In this document: positions 54,045 through 64,000 of the stretch, one piece after another | Layout: each line of letters opens with the position of its first letter | How positions within the stretch are numbered: position 1 is the stretch's first letter | Assembly (NCBI GenBank): GCA_963575645.1 | Contig: OY754470.1 | Span: 44,981,201 to 45,045,200 of the forward strand | Direction: 5' to 3' | DNA from: Xanthostigma xanthostigma | Lineage: Eukaryota; Arthropoda; Insecta; Raphidioptera; Raphidiidae | Length of the DNA stretch: 64,000 bases | Translations under genes and position numbers: made by a program | The notes under the pieces: generated by a model | Seen by the model: only the letters and a program-made list of their open reading frames with translations | Databases searched by the model: none | Told to the model about the DNA's origin: nothing

Positions 54045-54839
54045 TTATGCTCAAAGATTCCGTTACGGACAGTTAGTTACATACATACATACACACATAT
54101 TTACAACCCAAACTAATATAAAGCGTTTAAAAAGAAAGCGCTATATGTGCGATTTAGTGGACCGATTTATTTTAGAACTATACGAGAAACACGAACTCAA
54201 AACTGGGAGAAATTCCATTTGAGGTTGTGCTCCTTGTATAGTCTCCATGTAAATAACTCAAAATAAAGGTAAGTTTTATCTAAATGATTTATGTAATAAT
54301 TAGGAAAAAATGTTAATCTTTCTTTAATTGAAATTAATTTTCTGGGGAAAATTCCCGGCATTAAAGCATTATAATGATAAATTATTCTTAGACAACTTAT
54401 ATAAATAAAAATAAGCGCGTTAAGAATTTTAAAGCTCGGTTCTGTATAGAACTATTAACCACAGATAGAACAGTTTTGTTACAATATTTTCATTTTTTTC
54501 ACTTAACCAAAATATCCACCAATTCAGTTTTTGTGTAGACCAAGCCACGCCCTGTCTTCTTTCAATCTTAAATATTAACTTTGAAATATTGCGGTTTCTA
54601 AGAAGTTGAAATATTTGCTTCCGTGCAGAAATAAAGCAGCAGGATGTGTTCTTCTTCTTCGTTAAATAAATTAAAAAGCGACGACATGAATAAATTAGTA
54701 TTTGTTCTATGTGTCCCCATGTCAGCGTCTTTTTGTAACACAGAATAATGTTTAGATTAAAAATAATTGTAGAGTCTATTGTACAGCTTGACATCTCACA
54801 TAATAGACGAAGGCTGGAAGTATATGTGCTTAATTCTTC
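54045..54839. other. Repeat tail, then unique sequence
   Basis: A frame through 54121-54222 (YMCDLVDRFILELYEKHELK) is open but shares its start with the tandem units. AAAG|GTAAGTTT at 54268 is donor-like. No gene is supported. Confidence 0.3.
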
Positions 54840-55020
54840 TTATACAGGGCCCCAGCTCCTCAGGGCTTTGTCAAAACTGCAGAAATTTAAAACATGAGAC
54901 GTGTGTCAAAATGTTTGTATCAGGGGGCACGGTAGTGCCTCCGCCAAGTCGAGCACTGTCGTACCATCCTTTTCTTCAATGCGACACACGACACTTTTGA
55001 CCACAATGTAACTTCGTTGT
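54840..55020 (+). repeat. Dispersed lepidopteran-type repeat
   Basis: TACAGGGCCCCAGCTCCTCA, then CAGGGGGCACGGTAGTGCCT and CCGCCAAGTCGAGC form a small GC-rich block of a type I recall from moth genomes. The boundaries are not defined. Confidence 0.35.
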
Positions 55021-55469
55021 GAATAAAGCAAGAAGTTTGAATTTTCAGTGATCATAGGACATACCTAATAATTACACCTTGTAGTTTGCGAATTATTGAT
55101 ACTCAAAGTTCTTTAATTTTGGCACACTCACCGATCATCAAAATTCTAAGGTACTTTTCTAGCAGTCTCACAAACTTGAAATTTTGAATTTTAGTTAGCG
55201 TTTAGTTGTGGTGACATAGCCCTTATATAGTTCTTATAGTCCTGTATAATAAAATCTCATTAAGGACTACAATAATTCTTACCTTACAGGCTTACATGAT
55301 CCGGGATGTTATAAGACTGCTATATCCTGCTGTGCCAGCGTATCTTAAATTGACTATATCCAAGAGGGTCCGCGGCAAAGCTATACTGTTTCGGTCGGCG
55401 ACGGTCGAACTGTATAAACGCCGTCCGGCAAACAATGCTTCTCTATAGTCAGCGATCTAGAACTTTTCA

Positions 55470-56070
55470 AAATTTCACAATATCTTTTCGTTTTGAGGTC
55501 CTCCGAATTCAAAAAACATATTTTTGGAAAAACTCTGTGCGTCTGTTTGTTGGTTAGTCTGCTTGTCTGTGAGCACGATACAGATCAAACGGATGCGGGG
55601 ATTGAAATCAAATTTTGAGAGGATGTTTGGTATGCTCTATTGTTTTTGGAGAAAATCTGCGCATACGCAGAAGAAATAGATGCTATAACGGTGTTTTTTA
55701 TATAATAATGGTATACTTTTCATAACGGCTTATTATTCTAATCATTTTTAAAGAAAGTTTCAGTAAATTTTTTTTTTCTGAACTTTATAGTTTAGGAAAT
55801 ATTTTGAAAATTAAAAAAAATCTGTTGTTCTTTTGTTTTGTAGATCTGTGAGAAATTAACTAGTTAATCATTCTTTGATTAATTTTTACATGACGTGGAG
55901 CATATTATGTAGGTAACCATAGCAACGAATAGCAAATATCTTATTGAATACTAGCCATTACCCGCGTCACCTCACGCGATATCAGAAATTTTATTTTCTT
56001 TATTATAATCAAATGTCAACATTTTGAAGTTGGAATGATCCTGTCGTTCAATTGACTGGAATTTTTTTCG
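55470..56070 (-). repeat. Dispersed repeat B, copy 3
   Basis: TTTTCGTTTTGAGGTCCTCC, GAAATCAAATTTTGAGAGGA and ACCCGCGTCACCTCACGCGA mirror copies 1 and 2 in reverse. Confidence 0.7.
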
Positions 56071-56664
56071 ATGTCATGCTTATACATCGTTGCAGTTTTT
56101 TGTCAGATGAATTCATTTCACTCTACCGTGCGTAAATAAGCCTCAGATTTACGTTAACAATTTTGCTAATCTCTGAGCGACCCGTAGACGAAAAAGTTTA
56201 GGAATCTCTGCGCTATGCTATAGGTAATGGTATTATAGTATATTCGTCGCTTATAAAAACTATAGTTGGATAATGCTATGGACCTGTTTGGCATCTGCGT
56301 CTTGAACCAAGAGTTGGATTGCTTAAATACCAGTACCAGAGTGACCACAAATATTTGAAAATAAAAACCCCTGACTTCTCCATATTTTCCAGTACTAGCC
56401 CGGGAGCTCGAGATCAATTTTGGCGTCCAAAGCCGTCAAAGTTGATTTTTAAACGCTTTTATTTAGCTTAACTCCGTATATTAATTTATATCTTTGTTTC
56501 AAATCTTAGGACAGCTTTTTCAACTACTTCCTGTTATCCGATTGAGTTGAAATTTTGCATAGGTATGTAGTACCGATGACAATACAATATTATAATAACT
56601 AACTGACCGTTCCGGCTTTGATCCAGTTGCAAATCGCACTTTTAATAAAGCACACTAAAAACTT
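56071..56664. other. Unique sequence, nothing firm
   Basis: No gene or element boundary was recognised. Confidence 0.4.
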
Positions 56665-56962
56665 CAAAATAGGTAAAAAAACTATTAAGTTAAACGCTTT
56701 TGTTAAACAAACGAAAATAATTTCGTGGTGGTCATTTATAGTTGTTAGTTATATTATGGTCAAAGAAGACAATCGAAAGCTAAATATGAATTCCAATCTC
56801 AAACAAATGAAAATTTTCTACTAAATGTTCCCCACTATTTTATTTTAGTTTAATCAAAGCCTCCTATGGTGACTCAGGTTTATTTTCTAGTTTTTAGTAC
56901 ATTATCGTTAATTGTACAATAAAAGCGTTTAACTTAAAAGTTTGTTTACCTATTTTTATTAT
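56665..56962. mobile_element. Foldback element with AAATAGGTAAA ends
   Basis: AAAATAGGTAAAAAAACTAT with TAAGTTAAACGCTTTTGTT is inverted at the right: AAAAGCGTTTAACTTAAAAG with TTTGTTTACCTATTTT. About 298 bp, non-coding. A partial copy lies at 3296-3440. Confidence 0.6.
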
Positions 56963-57046
56963 TTATAATGGTTAATATGATGTTATAATAACGAGGCGTC
57001 GAAACCGTAATCTACGGCAACAGTGGTGGATTGGGCTACGGCAGCC

Positions 57047-57322
57047 CAAGGGCGTAGGTTGGGGGGGGGTAAAAGGAGGTAATTACCTCCCCAGTATCAT
57101 AATAATAAAAAAATAAAAGTGAAAATAACACGAATACCTGACTAAAAAATAAAATTTAGAAATACTTTTTGAAAAAAAATTTCTAAAATTGGTTTGGGAA
57201 TTAATATTTTGCTTGACACCTTCCTTCGTGAGTATTCTTGTGTGATGTTAATAAAACTTAAAAAAATATTTATTTTTTTGCTTTACTCCGTCCCCCCAGA
57301 AAAAAAAATATATACGCCCTTG
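57047..57322. mobile_element. hAT MITE (family U), intact copy
   Basis: CGGCAGCC at 57039-57046 and 57323-57330 is a perfect 8-bp duplication. Ends are CAAGGGCGTA inverted. GGGGGGGGG and CCGTCCCCCC lie sub-terminally. The 276-bp element has no coding capacity. Partial copies are at 21321, 31218 and 59695. Confidence 0.85.
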
Positions 57323-57776
57323 CGGCAGCCTACCATAAGTGACTTGTTTCTCGATTGAACTGGTTTCTTGATTGAACTGGTAAGATTCTATAAAGAGATA
57401 GGCAATGGTAGAAGATAGGCATTAGGATTTAATGTGAGTGAAGACGCTTTAAATCGTTGAGCGAAGCTTCATTGCAAAGCTTCACCTGAACACTTTTACT
57501 CTTTTATTTCATTAATACGTGATAATGAAAGGTACAAAAAAGTACATAAATTTCTACATTGTTCGTGTATTTTAACAGTCAGTTTGTATTTCTATGTTAT
57601 TCATTGTCATTTAGTCTTACTGTGTTCTACAAGTTTTACAAGTATAAATTGTGACTTATCTTTCACTTTGAAATAACTTATTATGAGTTCACTGTCAAAT
57701 TTTTTATTACATAGAAGATTCAGGAAAAACAAATTACTGATCTACATAGAGGACTATCGGTTTTCAAAGTAAATCT
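57323..57776. other. Nothing recognised
   Basis: AT-rich unique sequence. Confidence 0.45.
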
Positions 57777-57925
57777 ACTCTCTAAACATGAATAAGTGTT
57801 TTTTACAAGTGCATATTCACTATTTTCCAATGCTAGAATCGTACCACGCAGAATTAGTGAATACTCACTTTATGAATTAGTGAATATAAAAATTCACTAA
57901 TTATATAAGTGACCATTAAATGTCA
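57777..57925 (+). repeat. Dispersed repeat R, copy 2
   Basis: CTCTCTAAACATGAATAAGT, ATGCTAGAATCGTACCACGC and TTAGTGAATATAAAAATTCA match 40499-40645. Confidence 0.65.
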
Positions 57926-58182
57926 TCTGATTAGAGATTTTTTAAAATCTTTATTCATTCGTTACTTTCACTAGTATAATTAAATTTTATATTATTTTAT
58001 ACAAGTCGATTAAAAATTGAATACAAAATAAAGAATTCAAGAATTCGCGTCATAAAAACACAACCTTAATTCATTGTTAGTCAACATGAATAATAATAAG
58101 TATTTATAATAACTGTATGGAAGCGCCCCAAAATCAGGGGTATCACTATTCTGACAGTGAATTTTACTTGAATGGAAAAAAT

Positions 58183-58257
58183 GAAAAATCTCGAAATTTC
58201 ATTATTCGAAAAATCTGTCTATTGATTTTTTGAATAATGAAATTTCGATATTTTCAA
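58183..58257. repeat. Hairpin with 33-bp stem
   Basis: GAAAAATCTCGAAATTTCAT with TATTCGAAAAATC is complemented after an 8-nt loop by GATTTTTTGAATAATGAAAT with TTCGATATTTTC, with few mismatches. Confidence 0.75.
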
Positions 58258-58557
58258 TTTAATTTAAATTAAATTTAATTAATTTTAAGAAAATCAGTAG
58301 CTGACGGATAATATATATTACCTGAGGAAAAAAAATAGGATGGCCACAAAAAGAAATGAGATCCCATCAAAAACATAAAATGTAAAAAAACGCCAAGTCT
58401 CGCAACGCAGTTCTTCCGCTACAAAAAGTTGTGAGATTTCACGTAAAACTAAGTCAGTTATTTTAGTTAGTGTCTATGGAAGAGCCTGTCTAACAACTTT
58501 GTTATAAATGGTAACCTAATCAATTGCCTATCAGCATTTATAGTGACCGTATCAATG

Positions 58558-58723
58558 TTAGACATCTTTATTTCTATAATAATTAAAATGACTTGGCAAT
58601 AGAACCTTCCCAAGCAACTTTAGCAGCCTTGGAATCCACAAGCCATCATTGCCTTCTGAAAGATCATATTCGACAATTGGTGGCGTGTTATCACGTGACC
58701 TATGAATGAACTGAGTTGTGCTG
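58558..58723 (-). CDS. Candidate exon, unknown product
   Basis: On the minus strand, after an acceptor-like TTTTAAAAACCCACCTTCAAACAG ending at 58724, one frame is open for 54 codons to TAA at 58558-58560. Segments: TQFIHRSRDNTPPIVEYDLS, then EGNDGLWIPRLLKLLGKVLL. The proline/acidic then amphipathic pattern is protein-like and the sequence is unique in the window. AATAAA overlaps the last codons, so a terminal exon is possible. An alternative frame (58620-58835) is also open. No family is recognised. Confidence 0.28.
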
Positions 58724-59079
58724 CTGTTTGAAGGTGGGTTTTTAAAAGGGCCATTACCGTGTCACCGCGACATGTCCTACATCTGAACACCTTCGTATGT
58801 ATAGAATACTGAATAAGGGCTGGTAACAAAATCAAACAAAAAAACCATTAACTTTTCGACATGATAGATGAGAATATGAAAACCACTTTAGCTTCTGACA
58901 GTTACATGTCTATCTATATTACATATATAGAATACATTCAATGGACGAAATATTACGAACACTTTCTTTAACTTTAAACTTTTATATGCACCAACAAGTA
59001 ATTCCAATTGTTGTAATCAACAATGAAAATTGGTTCATGTTAGACAACAAATAGAAAGTGTTTTAAATCCGGCTCTCAA

Positions 59080-59270
59080 ACCATCTCAATATGGCCCGCG
59101 ACCAGAATCTGTGACGACTCCAATCTATTCTGAAAATCAAATATGACACCTGAATCAATGAGATTATCAAAAACAAGAGACCTCAGGTGTCTGGATCCTC
59201 AAGCTCAAGATAATTTATTATCTTGATTTAAACTGAAAGATTTTAATTTAGTATGAGTTTTAGTTTTTGA
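59080..59270 (-). mobile_element. hAT-like repeat, copy 2
   Basis: ATATGGCCCGCGACCAGAAT, CAAATATGACACCTGAATCA and AACAAGAGACCTCAGGTGTC with TGGATCC are the inverse of 22195-22300. GGCCCGC runs are typical of internal hAT (Charlie/Buster-like) MITE sequence. Confidence 0.5.
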
Positions 59271-59373
59271 AGTGAATACTTCTTAAACAACGGGGATAAA
59301 CCCCTTTCCTATGTAACTGAATTTGTCACGAAATTGTACTTAGTAACCCTATATAAACAGTTGTTCTTAGCAA

Positions 59374-59443
59374 GCATCCGTAGCTCAGTGGTAGAATCCC
59401 AGCCTGCCACGCGGCCGGTCCGAGTTCAATTTCCGCCAGGTGC
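59374..59443 (+). tRNA. tRNA-Gly(GCC)-like locus, degraded
   Basis: GCATCCGTAGCTCAGTGGTA then GAAT, CCTGCCAC with anticodon GCC at 59406-59408, and a T arm GAGTTCAATTTC. The acceptor stem GCATCCG/CAGGTGC pairs at six of seven positions. The A box (TAGCTCAGTGG) is exact. The B box is weakened (GTTCAATTTC rather than GTTCGATTCC), and the anticodon stem is imperfect. A ten-T run at 59465-59474 could terminate Pol III. It is probably a pseudogene or the tRNA head of a SINE. No second copy was seen. Confidence 0.5.
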
Positions 59444-60491
59444 GATTAACAATTTGCTTTATTTATTTTTTTTTAGGGTTGCAAATCATTCGATTAATTT
59501 TTGTTTAATAATCCTATTATATATAAAATTTCTTTTTATTGAAAAAAATATACGAATAGTTTTTCAACCTATATGGAGCTATTTATTATTAGCAGTAAAC
59601 CTGGTTTAGTTTCAGTGTCGGCAGAAAATCTGCCGAAACTAGGACCGAAATCGAAAGATTTATATTTTTTTAAAGCAAGAAAATCAATATTTTTTAAGTT
59701 TTATTAAATCAAACAAGAATACTCACGAAGGAAGGTGTCAAGCAAAATATTAGTTCCCAAACTAATTATGTGTCAAAATAAGCTGTTGCAATCTTGTCTA
59801 AATTTTTTGTCTGTTTTATTTTTTATTATTATAGTCCTGGAAAAGGGGGGGGTAATTACCCCCTTTACCCCCATATCTATTCTCTTCCCTCCATGAAACC
59901 ATGACTCTTAATATTGGTGACGTAATCCCCCTTACTCCATGTCATCAAAAATAAGCTAATCAAAGACCCCCCCCACCTCCTTTTGGTGTTTACATAATAC
60001 TTGAATGGCCCTTAATAGACTGGACAATGGACAGTACTGAATGTCACAATTTGAAGAATTTGGCTTTGGACTGTACATAGAAAGTAGATTCTAACATGCA
60101 TTTTTCAATATATTGTGTTATTAAGCTGTCCAATTTCGTTTGCGCCTTTTTCTTGACATTTGACAGAATGATTGTTTTTAAGATGGATGTGTATACATAT
60201 ATATATAATATGGTGTGTATTTCTACACAGGCACCAATATCACGCGAATAAAGTTTCAACTGAGATTGCGTTCCAACATATCTAATTTTCTTTTTAAGTC
60301 TCGTTTGATTAGCACCCTTATTAAACCCGCTAAGATTGATTTTTAAGTGTTCCGTGCAAAAGGACCACTTATGTCCGTCCGTCTGTCACAGCCCGACAGT
60401 CGATTTTCTCTGAAACTATTTGGCGTAAAAATTTGAAATTTAGCACAGAAATCGAGTATGATAGTCCCGATATAGACGATGAGTTAAAAGT
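59444..60491. other. Mixed: family U fragment at 59695-59770, otherwise unique
   Basis: AACAAGAATACTCACGAAGG with AAGGTGTCAAGCAAAATATT and AGTTCCCAAACTAATT is the inverse of 57200-57250. GGGGGGGGTAATTACCCCC (59836-59858) resembles the same family's G-rich end. No gene was recognised. Confidence 0.4.
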
Positions 60492-60724
60492 TTTAATGAT
60501 AGAGTATTTGGAAAGAATTCCGTGGCATAAGGATTGAAAATGAATCAATACTGAAATTTTTTTAAACTTGCATTTAATACTAACGTTTCGATACGTTTCG
60601 TATCATCTTCAGATACAAAACGTATCGAAACTTTAGTATTAAATGCAAGTTTAAAAAAAATTCAGTATTGCTTCATTTTCGATTCTTATGCCACGGAATT
60701 CTTTCCAAATACTCTATCATTAAC
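60492..60724. mobile_element. Inverted pair of Penelope-like ends, 107-bp arms
   Basis: TTAATGATAGAGTATTTGGA through GAATTCCGTGGCATAAG to CATTTAATACTAACGTTTCG is complemented after a spacer of about 19 nt. On the minus strand the centre reads CTGAAGATGATACGAAACGT then ATCGAAAC (60585-60612), with a 6-bp GATACG/CGTATC stem. This motif is like that at 39892-39920 but in unrelated flanks, so a second family is involved. Confidence 0.6.
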
Positions 60725-61746
60725 TTCAATGGATCACAGTTACTCTATTTAATGAATAGAGTCAATTTCACGTAAAAGTTTTAATCAGTAGTACAACCAG
60801 AAAGTGGCCATTCAAGTATTACGTAAGCACCAGAGGGGGTCTTTGCTTAGCTTATTTTTGACGGGTGGCTCTAGATGGTGATTATGTCAACAATATTTAT
60901 TTACTTACTTTTTCTGATTTTTCTGCAAAATTTAAAAGATTATGATAATATGGCAACCCTACTTGTTCTATGTTCGAAAGCGAAAAGCATGTTCAGGGAT
61001 TCCTATAAAAAAATGTAACCTCCTTCAAAAAAGGGTCACAAAAAAGGGTAAAATAACGAAAGTTTGAAATCGGCACCAATTTAATTACTATCACGTTTTA
61101 TGTACTTACTTAAGTATATGTATCAAATTGGTGCCAACATCACTGTTGGATGGTGCAGAGTGCACAGACACACACATCCATACGGCAACGCGGGTGGTAC
61201 TGCATTCCGTAACGTTTTTTCGTTTACTTGTCCAGTCGCATGAATGAACCGTGCGTAAGTTTCACGGACGATAATTTTCATACATACGGTACCTACTTTT
61301 AATTCACTGGATAAAGTCATCAACTTTTCCTAATGTGCCAGGGTGGCATTCGCACTGGCTATTAGTAGGTAGTCGACAAAAGTTTGTTATGTTGGCAATT
61401 AGGTTTACATGGCGTAGGGTCGGTTGTGGTGGTATTGCTGTGTTTGCTCAAATCTGCGATGTATTCAATTTAAAGCCAGAAAGTTTAATGCCGACCAAAC
61501 TCTAAGCTAATGATGCGAAACTATTTAACTTTCTCAAATGGAGGACATAATGTTATGAGCGTATAATTAGTTACAATCAAATAAATTGTACGAACAAGCA
61601 ATAAACGTGGGATTGAGAATAGTCCAGGCTGCGGGGGCACATGACTCAATTATTACGAAATTTCAGTTGTGAGGTTTCCAGTCAATGGGTGATCGTCGTA
61701 CGGCACAAAACAACAGAAAATTAAACAGTTATTTATTATTTTGTAT
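60725..61746. other. Unique sequence
   Basis: A minus frame at 61123-61323 is open for 66 codons with no recognisable motif. No feature is supported. Confidence 0.35.
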
Positions 61747-62180
61747 AATAAAACAGAAAAAATCTAGCCAGTTGGATGAAAGAATCATTCCAACTTCAAA
61801 AATACTGGCATTTGTTGTATTATAATAAATAAAAGAAATTTCCTGTTAACGCGTGATGATATATTTGCTATTCGTTTGCATGATTACATAATTTCTTTTT
61901 GACAATTCTCCAGAACTAAAGAATAGCTGATTTTTATTGTTTTGAAAATATTTCCGAAACTATAAAATTTAGAAAAAAAATGTACAAAACTTTCGTGGAA
62001 AAATAGATAGAATAATAAACCGTCATCAAAAGTATACCATTATAAGAGATTATAAAAATTATAGGCATTTTCATATTTCACCAAAATTTGGTTTTGATCC
62101 GCTCAGTCGTTTAACCTGTATTCGAGGGACTTCAAAACGAAGGAATTTTAAGATTTAGAAAAGTGAATTTACTTAAGTTT
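61747..62180 (+). repeat. Dispersed repeat B, copy 4 (diverged)
   Basis: AATCTAGCCAGTTGGATGAA, TTCCAACTTCAAAAATACTG, TTCCGAAACTATAAAATTTA and AAATTTGGTTTTGATCCGCT follow the order of copies 1-3, shortened. Confidence 0.6.
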
Positions 62181-63430
62181 GTACCATTCTGTGAAGTTGA
62201 ATTGGTTAAATCATGATAATTAATAAAGAGTTGAGTTAAATAACGTTATTTTTAAAGGAAGTCAATTTTTTAAGGTTATTTTAAATATCTGCCTTTAGAA
62301 TTGTGTAGTATAATTTTGGGCACTTAAAATGCTAAATACATTCTCGCACCGAATCAACTAGTAGGAAATAATTATTTTTGTAAAAAGTATTATGCGCTTC
62401 CACTGCACACTTTGTGTCATAATTAAAGCTTTTGCAAGATGGATTTCGTAAAATAAATAATATCTCTTGTTGTTCAACCGTCATCTGTCTTTGTCAACAC
62501 ATATTTTTAAATGAAGACAAAACGAGAATTAATCCCAGGCTAACTGTTAATTCATTTTTGTGAACAAACGATTGTGAACTCGCCGATTATATCATATTTT
62601 AAGAGAGACCGAACTTACGCTGTGTTCTGTGGACTTTTTCAGTTTTCCTGAGCCATATTTTTTAGATATCTTCTTCGGAATACTAAACTTTACAAATTAC
62701 AATGTTGCCTATACTTTTTATCAATGCGAAGCTATGGTTGGTACGCTTGCTATTTTAGATTACCAGCTTTCATACACTCAACTCAATATTTTTTCATAAC
62801 CGGTTTGATTTCCCATAAATATCCGAAAAACTTATTCAATATTCATATCTAAATCACATGACTAGGTCATGACAAGCTTTAACTGTGCCAAATTTCAAGT
62901 CTCGAGCTTGTACCATTTCACTTTAGGAGCTTGTAACGGACAAACACCGGAGAGGCTATAAATATTCCCTTTTCTAATTTTAGTATGTAACAGTAAAAAT
63001 ATGTAGCTTTGAGAAAATTACCATTGGCCCTTGAACTATGAAGAAAAATCCGACATGTGTGGCAATTCTCTTATTTTATACCTACCTAATAAAAAAACAA
63101 CTGCTATGAATTATGCGTAGATCATGTGCGCATTGTTGTGTCCATAACATAGAAAATAAGCACTTTTCAGACACAGACAGACAATTCATAAATAATATAA
63201 AATATATGTTCGTAATATATTATATTGTTAATGCTTTACGCCTACCAGTTTGTGTCGAAGGATTATACTCATGTTATTGCGAAGTACATAATAGCGACCA
63301 GGGTTTCTAAATTTTGAAGGGAAATTTCCTTAGTCGCAGTGATTGTAAAAGATTATAATGTAACGAAAGTATAATTGTTTATGTAGTGACTAGCTTTACC
63401 CGCGACTTGGTCCGCGTGGACTCAGTGTGT
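62181..63430. other. Unique sequence, nothing firm
   Basis: A SINE-head-like ACTAGCTTTACCCGCGACTT is at 63390. The 65-codon plus frame at 63113-63310 has no recognisable features. Confidence 0.4.
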
Positions 63431-63439
63431 ACAATAATC

Positions 63440-63830
63440 TATACTAATATATAAAGCAGAAGAGTTTGTTTGTTTGTGTGTTTGTTTGAATGCGCTAATC
63501 TCAGGAACTACTGGTTCGAATTGAAAAAAAAAAAATTTGTGAGATAGCCCATTTATCGAGGAAGCCTATAGGCTATATAATATCACGCTACGACTAATAG
63601 GAGCGGAAAATCATTGAAAAATGTTGAAGAATGTCAGTCAAAATTTTTCACAATATACTTATATTCAGGTGAAATGCCCTAACTGAATATCCCAATATTA
63701 GCGGCACACACACAGAAGCTCGGTTACCTCAGTCGGTAGAGCGCTCGACTCTTAATTTCAGGGTCGTGGGTGCGAGCCCCACCTTGAACGAATATATTTT
63801 TTTTATTTTCTACATTGCTTTCTTCTAAGG
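63440..63830 (+). mobile_element. tRNA-Lys-derived composite SINE, copy 2
   Basis: CTAATATATAAAGCAGAAGA, GTTTGTTTGTTTGTGTGTTT, GCGCTAATCTCAGGAACTAC, CCATTTATCGAGGAAGCCTA and TAGGAGCGGAAAATCATTG lead to the tRNA-like unit (63718-63789) and a T-rich tail shared with 33390-33430. It is in the opposite orientation to copy 1. Confidence 0.7.
63718..63789 (+). tRNA. tRNA-Lys(CTT)-like unit inside a SINE
   Basis: GCTCGGTTACCTCAGTCGGT then AGAGC, anticodon CTT at 63751-63753 in CGACTCTTAATTTCA, then GGGTCGTGGGTGCGAGCCCC. It keeps the lysine anticodon that copy 1 lost. B box GGTGCGAGCCC has one change, and the acceptor stem is imperfect. It is most likely a SINE module, not a working tRNA gene. Confidence 0.65.
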
Positions 63831-64000
63831 CTATCATTTAAATTTATTAAAGTTTTATTTACGACTAATTAAAATTAAATAAATCTAAATAATAGCTCAT
63901 TTGAAAACTATTACAATACCTATATATAAAAATAATTTTTCTACAGTGTTTTCAATTAAATTTTTATTATATTTTATTAATTATACAGTAATTATTGATT
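63831..64000. other. AT-rich end of window
   Basis: Nothing recognised; possibly the tail of the SINE. Confidence 0.4.

Noticed and set aside
53424-54222. Three repeated identical open frames
   Set aside because: They are products of the tandem array. The shared peptide is translated repeat DNA.
40999-58723. Joining the minus-strand candidates (58.6, 44.5, 41.1, 30.8, 6.8 kb) into one gene
   Set aside because: Only the 41.1 to 30.8 kb pair is clearly phase-compatible, several have stops or alternative frames, and no homology ties them together.

Overview
The window is AT-rich, gene-poor animal DNA, most likely from a moth or butterfly (Lepidoptera). The evidence is a set of repeats I recognise as lepidopteran. 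One is a direct strand ending in TACGGAACCCTAAAAA after a run of GACAGACAGACGGACAAC. Another is a GTCAAGTTCGAGTCGGATTC head. Others are SINE heads of the ACTAGCGGNCCCGCCCGG type and tRNA-Lys-derived elements. No complete protein-coding gene can be read. The content is mostly mobile DNA, much of it nested, in sparse unique sequence that would fit an intergenic region or very long introns.

Region by region. 0-7 kb holds several MITE-type elements, a dispersed 700-bp repeat, and the first of five copies of an element marked by GACGTGATAACG; that copy has swallowed a 5'-truncated non-LTR retrotransposon end. 7-15 kb holds a TTAA-flanked transposon, foldback elements, an RT fragment, a Penelope-like terminus and a Harbinger-like MITE. 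15-27 kb holds a hAT element with a perfect 8-bp duplication, two more GACGTGATAACG copies, Penelope-like terminal repeats, a pogo-like MITE, a Penelope-like element with a GIY-YIG remnant, and a palindrome nested inside palindromes (26.65-27.33 kb). 27-41 kb is sparse, with a TTAA element, tRNA-Lys-containing and other SINE-like repeats, a hAT and a head-to-head Penelope pair. 41-50 kb is a nest. A TTAA element carries two later insertions, and a Ginger-like foldback with an integrase remnant carries a hAT. Jockey and gypsy pol fragments follow. 50-64 kb holds hAT elements, a recent 275-bp higher-order tandem array, a tRNA-Gly-like locus and a second tRNA-Lys SINE.

Several short open frames sit in relatively CpG-rich unique islands next to plausible splice sites. 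They lie on the minus strand at about 6.8, 30.8, 41.1, 44.5 and 58.6 kb, and on the plus strand at about 10.8, 14.0 and 19.9 kb. They are the best candidates for exons of long-intron genes. I could not join them into one gene or name a product, and confidence is low for each. A promoter and first-exon-like island lies at 25.1 kb.

All homology statements come from reading motifs by eye. No alignment or database search was run.
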